DNA from: an uncultured Pedobacter sp.
Lineage (GTDB): Bacteria; Bacteroidota; Bacteroidia; Sphingobacteriales; Sphingobacteriaceae
Length of the DNA: 64,000 bases
Direction of reading: 5' to 3'
Assembly (NCBI RefSeq): GCF_946480185.1
Contig: NZ_CAMLIG010000008.1
Location: forward strand, 91,962-155,961
The notes under the pieces were generated by a model. It did not search any database. It saw only the letters and a list, made by a program, of their open reading frames with translations, and was not told the origin of the DNA. The position numbers were made by a program, and so were the translations under genes. This document shows, in pieces, positions 44,578-52,585 of this stretch; position 1 is the first letter of the stretch, and each line of letters starts with the position of its first letter.

Positions 44578-44589
44578 ACAATCGATTGT
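44578..44589. promoter_or_regulatory. LacI-type operator candidate upstream of susC 2
   Basis: ACAATCGATTGT, a perfect 12-bp palindrome with central CG, 56 bases before the susC start. A second AATCGAT core follows at 44611-44617, about three helical turns on. Its core CAATCGATTG resembles the sites at 26250 and 37338. Confidence 0.55.
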
Positions 44590-44644
44590 TAACTAATCTT
44601 AGTGCGTTCAAATCGATACTGGTACGACTAAAAAACCAAAAATT

Positions 44645-47600
44645 ATGAATAAAAAAGTTCTACTACTTTTACTTTTTAGTTGTTTTGTTTGTTGGGGTGC
44701 TTTCGCCCAGAACAAAACAGTTACTGGAACAATCTCCGACAAATCTAACGGAGAGACGCTTGTTGGTGTTGTTGTGTCGTTAAAGGGTACTGCAATAGCT
44801 ACTCAGTCCGATATCAACGGAAAGTACAAACTCTTAAATGTACCAGAGAATGGCGTACTTCAGTTCAAGTATATTGGTTTTAAAACCTTTGAAACCGCTG
44901 TTAAAGGACACTCGTCCATAGATGTTAAATTAGAACAGGATCTTACAAACCTTAACGAAGTAGTAGTAGTAGGTTACGGAACTGTTGCCCGTAGAGATTT
45001 AACCGCATCTGTAGGTTCCGTAAGCGGAAAGGAAATCGAGAAGACGCCCGTATCTAATATTGCTGAGGCCCTAACCGGAAGAATTCCCGGTGTTTCGGTA
45101 GGTACGGTTGATGGCGCACCCGGCGCAGATGTTATCATAAGAGTACGTGGCGGAAGTTCCATTACCAATGACAATTCGCCATTATATATTGTAGATGGTT
45201 TTATTGTGGATGATATCAGTAACATTGCGCCAACAGATATTGAAAGCATTGATGTGCTAAAAGATGCCTCTTCAACCGCTATTTATGGAGCAAGAGGGGG
45301 TAATGGAGTAATTATTGTAACTACAAAAAGTCCAAAGGCAGGTAAAACCACCATTTCTTACAATGGTTACAGTCAAAACAAACAACTGCCAAAAGAGCTA
45401 AATGTACTTTCTCCGTACGAATATGTTTTATCACAGTACGAGTATGCTTCATTGAGAGGAGTTAACTCATCAGATTTTACAAATTTCACAAAATATTTTG
45501 GAGTTTATGATGATTTGGAACTTTACAAAAGTCAGCGAGGAACCGATTGGCAAGACAAGCTTTTTGGACAGGGTACAAATAGTCAGCAACACAGCTTAAG
45601 CTTAACTGGCGGGACAGATAAAACCAAGCTCAGCTTTAACACTACTTATAATAAAGACGATGGTTTATTAGCAAACTCTGGAGTTGAAAGATTGTACCTT
45701 AATTTTAAGCTTAATCACGAAATTTCAAAAAAGCTTAGGCTTGATTTGGGTGCTCGATATACCAATAATGAAGTTAAAGGAGCAGGTACTTCGGGCGGTT
45801 CAAGTTTAAGAATATCAGACGGAATAACAACCAGACCAGTGAATGGTATTGCAGATAATATTACTATCGACCCCAACTCTGTTGGTGATGATGATTACGA
45901 TAATTTTTTAAGAAGTTTAATCAATCCGCTCGAACTTTCTAAACAAGATTACAGAAATAGGATCGAAAAAAACCTAAGCCTAAATGCGGCGCTTTCATGG
46001 GATATTATTAAAAATCTTACGCTTAGGAGCGAGCTTGCCACAACATACAAAACACGAAACGAAAAAAGATACTTTGGACCGCTTACCGGCGAGTCACGTA
46101 ACACCGGCGGTAACCTGCCTTTAGGTCAAATTACTGAGAATGAAGACCAAAATTACCGCTACACAAACACCTTAAACTATAAGTTTAAATTAGGAAAAGA
46201 CCACGCATTCAACGCCTTATTAGGGGAAGAAACCATAGCGGCATTTGGTAACGATAATTTTAGAAGGGCTAAATATTTTGACATTAGCGTGAGCCCCGAA
46301 GTGCTTTTTGCAAATATGCAATTAGGAACTCCCGATAGGTCAGAGACAGGAGTTTCCGAAGGACAAAATTTGGCTTCCCTTTTTGGAAGATTAAACTATG
46401 CTTATAAAGACAAATATCTTTTTGCCGCATCAACAAGAGCAGATTGGTCCAGCTTGTTTGCACCCGGCAATAAATTGGGGATTTTTCCGGCAGCCTCATT
46501 TGCCTGGAGAGCGTCAGAAGAGCCTTTCTTAAAAAAAGTTGAAGTAATATCCGAACTAAAATTTAGGGTGAGTTATGGTGCTTCTGGTAATAATCGCCTG
46601 CCTGCACACTCTTCGCTGTTCATATTTGCGCCATCAACCAACAGACCTTATGGAGCGGGCGATATTGCGCAACCTTATTATGTAGTAGGAAATTCATCAC
46701 TTCCTAACCCAGCTTTAAAATGGGAAACCAACATCACCAAAGATGCCGGTATAGATTTTGGGATATTTAAAGATAAGTTGACCGGTACTTTTGATTACTA
46801 CTACAATACTACTGATGGCTTACTGATAGATAATGCAATCCCATCAAGCACCGGTTTTGATAAGCAGAACATCAATTTAGGAAAAACATCTAATCAAGGT
46901 GTGGAGTTAGCTTTAAATGCAAACCTGATCAACAAAAAAGATTTTACATTGTCTGCGTCCTTTAACATAGGGGCTAACCGACCTAAAATTTTGAAATTGG
47001 ATGGTAATGATACCCGCTATCTACAATCTAATTGGGCTGGTACCGATTTGAAAGAACAGGATGACTATTTGTTTGCCGTAGGTAAATCTATAGGATTAAT
47101 GTACGGATACGTAAGCGATGGCTTTTATACTGTAGATGATTTTGAATCGTACAACCCTACTACCAACACTTATGTTCTGAAACAGGGAGTTGTAAACGGA
47201 AATAGAGGCGGTGGTATAATAGGCATTAGACCGGGAACCATGAAACTTAAAGATTTGGACGGCGATGGTTTTATTACTGCTGATAAAGACCGGAAAATAA
47301 TCGGTGATGCAATAGCCAAACACACCGGAGGCTTTGGCATAAACTCTAGCTATAAAGGCTTTGATTTATCCACCTTTTTTAACTGGTCTTACGGTAATGA
47401 TATTTACAACACTGGTCGGATTTCTTTCGATATGAACTATAGAACCACCTATGGCAATATGTTAGATAGGATGAATTATAACAACCGTTTTAAATACATT
47501 GATGCAAACGGACAATTGGTTACAGATTTGGCTGCATTAGGCGAGCTAAATAAAGATGCAAAAGTTTGGTCGCCTTTCTCTAACGGTAGTGCAACACCAG

Positions 47601-47881
47601 TATTCACAACAGATGCCGTAGAAGACGGTTCATTTTTAAGGCTAACTTATGTAACCCTAGGTTACACATTGCCTAAATCTATTACATCTAAAGTTGGGAT
47701 TTCAAAACTACGAGTTTACGGAACGGTTTATAACGCTTTTGTTTTAACAAACTACACAGGTTACGATCCGGAAGTAAGCTCAACCAGAAGCAGTTCCTAT
47801 GCTCAGCTAACTCCAGGTGTTGATTATTCTGCCTATCCAAAAAGCAGAACTTTCACAATTGGTGCAAGCGTTAATTTTTAA
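44645..47881 (+). CDS. SusC/RagA-family TonB-linked outer-membrane protein 2
   Basis: 1078 aa. Signal peptide (MNKKVLLLLLFSCFVCWGAF), regulatory-like domain (GTISDKSNGETLVGVVVSLK), LNEVVVVGYGTVARRDLTAS, plug motif IRVRGGSSITNDNSPLYIVD and a barrel ending SVNF. It is co-transcribed with the SusD gene 18 bases downstream and the DUF5123 gene, forming the outer-membrane uptake complex for a pectic oligosaccharide. Upstream are a perfect LacI-type palindrome and phased ACC repeats. Confidence 0.96.
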   Translation: MNKKVLLLLLFSCFVCWGAFAQNKTVTGTISDKSNGETLVGVVVSLKGTAIATQSDINGKYKLLNVPENGVLQFKYIGFKTFETAVKGHSSIDVKLEQDLTNLNEVVVVGYGTVARRDLTASVGSVSGKEIEKTPVSNIAEALTGRIPGVSVGTVDGAPGADVIIRVRGGSSITNDNSPLYIVDGFIVDDISNIAPTDIESIDVLKDASSTAIYGARGGNGVIIVTTKSPKAGKTTISYNGYSQNKQLPKELNVLSPYEYVLSQYEYASLRGVNSSDFTNFTKYFGVYDDLELYKSQRGTDWQDKLFGQGTNSQQHSLSLTGGTDKTKLSFNTTYNKDDGLLANSGVERLYLNFKLNHEISKKLRLDLGARYTNNEVKGAGTSGGSSLRISDGITTRPVNGIADNITIDPNSVGDDDYDNFLRSLINPLELSKQDYRNRIEKNLSLNAALSWDIIKNLTLRSELATTYKTRNEKRYFGPLTGESRNTGGNLPLGQITENEDQNYRYTNTLNYKFKLGKDHAFNALLGEETIAAFGNDNFRRAKYFDISVSPEVLFANMQLGTPDRSETGVSEGQNLASLFGRLNYAYKDKYLFAASTRADWSSLFAPGNKLGIFPAASFAWRASEEPFLKKVEVISELKFRVSYGASGNNRLPAHSSLFIFAPSTNRPYGAGDIAQPYYVVGNSSLPNPALKWETNITKDAGIDFGIFKDKLTGTFDYYYNTTDGLLIDNAIPSSTGFDKQNINLGKTSNQGVELALNANLINKKDFTLSASFNIGANRPKILKLDGNDTRYLQSNWAGTDLKEQDDYLFAVGKSIGLMYGYVSDGFYTVDDFESYNPTTNTYVLKQGVVNGNRGGGIIGIRPGTMKLKDLDGDGFITADKDRKIIGDAIAKHTGGFGINSSYKGFDLSTFFNWSYGNDIYNTGRISFDMNYRTTYGNMLDRMNYNNRFKYIDANGQLVTDLAALGELNKDAKVWSPFSNGSATPVFTTDAVEDGSFLRLTYVTLGYTLPKSITSKVGISKLRVYGTVYNAFVLTNYTGYDPEVSSTRSSSYAQLTPGVDYSAYPKSRTFTIGASVNF

Positions 47882-47899
47882 TCAGAAAAATAAAATAGT

Positions 47900-49747
47900 A
47901 TGAAAACATATATAAAATTTATTTTAATACTCACTGTGGTTTCGCTTACTGCAGTTTCTTGTAAAAAGTTTCTCAATACAGATGATTCCGCGTCAGATTT
48001 CACGCAGGATTACATATTTAGTAATCAATCTGATGCAAGTAAAGCAGTTTATGGCGTGTATGCGCTATTCAATCAGGATGCTTTTACTTCTAGGTTATCT
48101 AATAACTTCACGGGCAACTCTGATGTTGAAGTAGGAGGAGTAGGCGCTGCACCTGATAATTCACGACGAGACATTTGGTCTTTTGAGGCTACAGATGCAA
48201 ATGGAGATTTAAAAACCGTTTGGAACAATGCATATAGTGCCATCAACAGAGCAAATTTATGTGACGAAGGTTTGCAAGCCTCCCCATTGGCGAGCACACC
48301 AGGTTTTCAGCAGTTATTGGGCGAAACTAAAGCCCTTAGGGCCATTTGGTACTATTATTTAATGAACCATTGGGGCGATGTGCCTTTTAGTAGTAAGCCA
48401 ACCCGAGCAGGTGACAACTTTTATTTGCCAAGAACGGGCAGGGATACCATTTTAACATTTCTAATCAATGATTTAATTGAAATTGAACCTAAAATGATGT
48501 GGGCAGATCAGTTAGATTATGGTGTTGAACGCGTAAGCAGAGAATTTGTAATGGGTTTAATTGCTCGTTTATCACTAATGCGTGGTGGTTACTGGCTATA
48601 TCCAGATAATCAAATGCGCAGAAAGGATGATTATTTAGATTACTACAAAATAGCAAACACTTACTGTAAAAAATTGGAAAGCTTAAAACCACATGTTTTA
48701 AACGCAAGTTTTTCCGAAATTTTTGAAAACGAAAATAAATACAAAGTGGCCAAAAATGAAGATGTGCTTTTTGAGGTAGCCTTTCAGCCTGGTTTTGGTG
48801 ATGTGGGATGGTGTAATGGTGTACGTGTTGATGGCGGAACTCATCCCTATGGGTCAGGATCTAATTATTTAGGTTTGCCACCAACTTATTACTATTCGTT
48901 TGATACGTTAGATACCCGTTTGCCGGCTACTTGCTCAATTATTTTTTATGATAAAGAATTGCAGCAAACACCCACTGCGGTTACTTCTATCGCCCCAAAC
49001 AAATGGAACAGACTTCATGTCCCTACACCTCTTGGCTCAGCATCTGCAAAAGGTACCGGTATCAACTGGCCTATGATGCGTTATTCTGATGTGTTGTTGA
49101 TGCTTGCAGAAACAGAAAACGAAATAAATAACGGTCCAACCTCTATTGCAACCGAAGCATTAAAAAGGGTTAGGCGCAGGGCATTTGCCGGAGTATCTGA
49201 TGCTGTTATGTCAGTAAAGGTTGATGCTTATGTAGATAATCTTGTTGGCAAGCATGATGATTTTTTTGATGCCATTGTAAATGAGAGAGCTTGGGAGTTT
49301 GGAGGAGAGTGTATCCGTAAATATGATCTTGAACGATGGAATTTGTACGGTAAAAAAATTGCCGAAGCAAGAAACAACCTAACCCAAATGGGTGAAGATG
49401 CTAATGCAGGTGTAGGTAGTTTTTCTGATTTGCCCGACTATCTATATTATAAAATAAATGCGGACAAAACAGTTACTTTTTTAAACAGATATAAAAAAGT
49501 GCCTGCACCAGCAAATCTAAAGGATGTTCCAAATAAAGGAGATAATCCCGATGGATATTTAAAAGCCACTTGGATGAAAGGCCTGTATGATACAAAAACA
49601 TCAGGGCCTGTTGCCTATATCCTAACTACTTGGAGAGGCTACCCAGATAATACAGGGCAGACTGCCGTAAGATATATTCTTCCGGTACACGCAAGTACCG
49701 TAACGGCCAGTTTGGGCATAGTAAATAACAACGGTTACGGGTATTAA
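47900..49747 (+). CDS. SusD/RagB-family lipoprotein 2
   Basis: 615 aa lipoprotein (MKTYIKFILILTVVSLTAVS, then Cys). Typical SusD blocks: AVYGVYALFNQDAF, GETKALRAIWYYYLMNHWGD, INWPMMRYSDVLLMLAETEN and NERAWEFGGECIRKYDLERW. Surface-exposed glycan-binding partner of SusC 2. Aromatic-rich loops (DVGWCNGVRVDGG, PTYYYSF) are candidate sugar-binding sites. It lies 18 bases after SusC 2 and 23 bases before the DUF5123 gene. Confidence 0.95.
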   Translation: MKTYIKFILILTVVSLTAVSCKKFLNTDDSASDFTQDYIFSNQSDASKAVYGVYALFNQDAFTSRLSNNFTGNSDVEVGGVGAAPDNSRRDIWSFEATDANGDLKTVWNNAYSAINRANLCDEGLQASPLASTPGFQQLLGETKALRAIWYYYLMNHWGDVPFSSKPTRAGDNFYLPRTGRDTILTFLINDLIEIEPKMMWADQLDYGVERVSREFVMGLIARLSLMRGGYWLYPDNQMRRKDDYLDYYKIANTYCKKLESLKPHVLNASFSEIFENENKYKVAKNEDVLFEVAFQPGFGDVGWCNGVRVDGGTHPYGSGSNYLGLPPTYYYSFDTLDTRLPATCSIIFYDKELQQTPTAVTSIAPNKWNRLHVPTPLGSASAKGTGINWPMMRYSDVLLMLAETENEINNGPTSIATEALKRVRRRAFAGVSDAVMSVKVDAYVDNLVGKHDDFFDAIVNERAWEFGGECIRKYDLERWNLYGKKIAEARNNLTQMGEDANAGVGSFSDLPDYLYYKINADKTVTFLNRYKKVPAPANLKDVPNKGDNPDGYLKATWMKGLYDTKTSGPVAYILTTWRGYPDNTGQTAVRYILPVHASTVTASLGIVNNNGYGY

Positions 49748-49770
49748 ATTTAAACGCTAAACATATTATA

Positions 49771-51333
49771 ATGAAAAAGATAGTCGGAATATTTTTACTG
49801 AGTTTGATTATATTATCAGCCTGTAAAAAAGAAGATCTTCTGCCAGAGGCAGCAAGAATATTTAGGCCAACAATTGCTAAAGATGGCCTTTTAGCACCCA
49901 GCAATTATATCGAGGCCCGTTGGTTGTCATCAAAACAGGCGGCTTCGTATCAGATACAGATAAGTATAGATACTTTTAAAACAGTTGCTGCCAGTATGGA
50001 CGTGGATACCAGCTACGCTCTTTTTGAAAATTTGCTTTATGATCAATTATATCAAGTTCGGGTAAAAGGAATTGCTGCCGATACCGCAAAAAACTCGGCC
50101 TTTGCTGATTTAGGGGCAATTAAAACGCCAAAATTCCCAACAATCTTAAACAGCCCAACGCTAAATGATTTATCAGATGCGGCCGCAAAAGTAAGCTGGA
50201 GAAATGAAGGCTTACCTGTAACTTCATTAAAAGTTTATTTAGAAGACAAAACAACACTAGTTAAGGAAATTGCGCTAACCAATACCGATAGAGACAGAAC
50301 TTACCACTTGGTATCAAACCTGCAGCCTACAACAAAATATTATATAGAACTTTACAGTGGCAGCACACTCCGTGGCTATGATTATTATATGACTAAAGCA
50401 CCATTTTCTGGAATTTTGGTAGATTTAAGAGAGATAGAAGGCAGGCCAAATGTATTGATTGATACCTTGCCGACTGTAGCGTCTGGGAGCACAATTATCC
50501 TTAAAAAAGGAGAAACCTATAATATCACCAGTGCTTATCAGTTTGATAAAACCTTAACATTTGTAAGTGGTAACGACCCAATTAATCCGAATCAGGCTAT
50601 CATCAAGCTGCCTGCCAATTTTGACGCAAAAAGTGGTGCAAATATAGATTCTGTTGTTTTCAGGAACGTTAAACTTACTACAGATGATGGCTATGCGTCT
50701 GCTTATGTAATGAATATTTCACAAGCTTGTAACATCGGGACTTTAAAATTTGACGGTTGTACAGCCTCAAACTTTAGGGGTTTGGTGCGTATTAAAACCG
50801 GTGGGGTAACTGTCAATAATTTCGAAATCAACAACTCAGTTATCGATAGCATAAGTGGCTACGGAGTTATAAACGTAGATAATGCAGGTGCTAAAGTCAA
50901 CGATTTTGTTTTCAAAAACTCAACTTTTGCAAGGGTAGAAAACTTTATTTCTAGTAAAAATAGTGCTAACTCTGTTTTGATTGAAAGCTGTACTTTTAAC
51001 GAAGCCCCATCTGGAGGGAATTATTTAATAAATTTTAATTCATCCAATGTTACTGCTGGCGTTAAAATATATAATTCAATTTTCGGAATTGGTTATGATG
51101 TTGGTAAAGGGTCGGCGGTAAAAGGTTACAAAGCCGCATCGGGCGTAGTATTTGATGTTAGTAACACCTTTGCTTTGTCAGACCGTGTGGAGACAAACCC
51201 TTTTGCCAATATAACAACCTACACAAGGCCAGCTTCAGAAGTTTTTACAGACCCAACAATATTTAATTTTAAAATTAAAGATAATGGCTTTCCCGGAAGA
51301 AGTTCGGCCGGAGATCCGCGTTGGAGACTTTAA
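49771..51333 (+). CDS. DUF5123/DUF4957 surface lipoprotein with FN3-like N-terminus
   Basis: 520 aa lipoprotein (MKKIVGIFLLSLIILSACKK). Residues ~30-210 form two fibronectin-III-like domains (SNYIEARWLSSKQAASYQIQ; AAAKVSWRNEGLPVTSLKVY). The rest is a right-handed beta helix of the DUF4957/DUF5123 type (INNSVIDSISGYGVINVDNA, FKNSTFARVENF). Proteins with this layout follow SusCD in pectin loci and are thought to be surface glycan-binding proteins. The beta-helix resembles pectin-active enzymes, but I see no catalytic set. It fills the place of SusE/F. Confidence 0.88.
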   Translation: MKKIVGIFLLSLIILSACKKEDLLPEAARIFRPTIAKDGLLAPSNYIEARWLSSKQAASYQIQISIDTFKTVAASMDVDTSYALFENLLYDQLYQVRVKGIAADTAKNSAFADLGAIKTPKFPTILNSPTLNDLSDAAAKVSWRNEGLPVTSLKVYLEDKTTLVKEIALTNTDRDRTYHLVSNLQPTTKYYIELYSGSTLRGYDYYMTKAPFSGILVDLREIEGRPNVLIDTLPTVASGSTIILKKGETYNITSAYQFDKTLTFVSGNDPINPNQAIIKLPANFDAKSGANIDSVVFRNVKLTTDDGYASAYVMNISQACNIGTLKFDGCTASNFRGLVRIKTGGVTVNNFEINNSVIDSISGYGVINVDNAGAKVNDFVFKNSTFARVENFISSKNSANSVLIESCTFNEAPSGGNYLINFNSSNVTAGVKIYNSIFGIGYDVGKGSAVKGYKAASGVVFDVSNTFALSDRVETNPFANITTYTRPASEVFTDPTIFNFKIKDNGFPGRSSAGDPRWRL

Positions 51334-51349
51334 ATAAATAGCTGAATAA

Positions 51350-51377
51350 AGAAAGCCAAACAGATGTTTGGCTTTCT
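51350..51377 (+). terminator. stem-loop between DUF5123 and pectin methylesterase genes
   Basis: Perfect 12-bp stem AGAAAGCCAAAC (51350-51361) / GTTTGGCTTTCT (51366-51377) with loop AGAT, 16 bases after the stop. Only a weak T-rich tail (TAATTT) follows, so it may be a partial terminator or an mRNA-stability hairpin. Confidence 0.5.
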
Positions 51378-51395
51378 AATTTAACAATACAAATA

Positions 51396-52340
51396 ATGAA
51401 GCATACACTGTCATTCATATTTTTTTTAATGCTGATCACTTCCGTCTTTGCAAAAACCTACGACTATGTGGTAGCAACCGATGGTTCCGGAGATTTTAAA
51501 ACCGTTCAACAAGCGATTAATGCGGTTGCCGACAGTTCCAATAAGCCAACTACCATCTTTGTCAAAGCCGGAGTTTATAAAGAAAGAATAGTGATTCCTG
51601 CATCAAAAATGAATATCAAACTTATAGGCCAGGACAAAAACAAAACCATCCTCACTTATGATAATTACGCGGGTAAATTAGATGTAAATGGGAAAAATAT
51701 GGGAACTTCGGGCTCTTCCTCCATCTACATTTATAGTGAAGGATTTTCTGCTGAGAACATTACGTTTGAAAATTCTGCAGGTCCGGTAGGGCAAGCCGTA
51801 GCAGTTTGGGTTGCTGGAGATAAAGCCCATTTTAAGAACTGTCGGTTTTTAGGTTTTCAAGATACGCTTTATACCTATGGTGCCGGCAGTAGGGAGTTTT
51901 ATGAGGATTGTTATATCGAAGGAACAACTGATTTCATCTTTGGTTCAGCAACCGCTTTATTTAAAGACTGTGAAATTTCTTGTAAAAAAGGCGGACAGTT
52001 TATCACCGCGGCCTCAACACCACAAACATCAAAATACGGCTATGTTTTTTTAAACTGCAAAATAACAGGAGCAGCTAACCTCTCTTACTATTTAGGCAGA
52101 CCTTGGCGACCTTACGCAAAAGTGGTTTACATCAACTGCGAAATGCCGGCATTCATTAAACCAGAAGGCTGGGATTTCTGGAGAAATGAAGCCAATAAAT
52201 CAACCGCATTTTATGCGGAGTATCAAAACACCGGACAAGGTTTTCAGCCACAATCCAGAGTAAGTTGGTCCCACCAATTATCAGATAGCGAAGCACAGGA
52301 ATACACCCCAGAAAAGATTTTAGGTAACTGGCATCCCTAG
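51396..52340 (+). CDS. secreted pectin methylesterase (CE8)
   Basis: 314 aa with a signal peptide (MKHTLSFIFFLMLITSVFAK) and a single CE8 beta helix. Start motif VATDGSGDFKTVQQAINAV. The active-site set is complete: GQAVAVWV (Gln), GFQDTLYTYG (Gln and Asp), EGTTDFIFGSA (Asp) and YLGRPWRPYAKVVY (Arg, Trp). It removes methyl esters from homogalacturonan, giving pectate for PL1 and GH28. There is no sorting domain, so it is likely periplasmic, in contrast to the large CE8 protein at 55226. Confidence 0.95.
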   Translation: MKHTLSFIFFLMLITSVFAKTYDYVVATDGSGDFKTVQQAINAVADSSNKPTTIFVKAGVYKERIVIPASKMNIKLIGQDKNKTILTYDNYAGKLDVNGKNMGTSGSSSIYIYSEGFSAENITFENSAGPVGQAVAVWVAGDKAHFKNCRFLGFQDTLYTYGAGSREFYEDCYIEGTTDFIFGSATALFKDCEISCKKGGQFITAASTPQTSKYGYVFLNCKITGAANLSYYLGRPWRPYAKVVYINCEMPAFIKPEGWDFWRNEANKSTAFYAEYQNTGQGFQPQSRVSWSHQLSDSEAQEYTPEKILGNWHP

Positions 52341-52585
52341 TTGAACTTTCAATTTTCTATTCAAAAAAACCTTATTTAAGATTTACTTGCCTGATGATAA
52401 TTTAGGTGGGTTAAAGATTTGTTGTTTTATCAATTTTTAATCCATATAAACCAGTTTTTGTACCTCTCACAATCGTCTTAGAATTAGTTTTGATTAACTA
52501 ATTGAACCAAAAAAATATTTAAACCGATAAAGGAAAGCATTGAGCTTAATGCCTAATGTTTAGCTGTCTCAACAATTTAGATGAT
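52341..52585. other. 245-base region upstream of the pectate lyase gene
   Basis: AT-rich, no gene. It has ATTGAACC (52501) and TTTAAACC (52518), which resemble the HTCS-like element but are 17 bp apart instead of 21, and an isolated CAATCG (52470). It probably carries the promoter of the lyase gene, but no clear TAnnTTTG was found. Confidence 0.3.
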
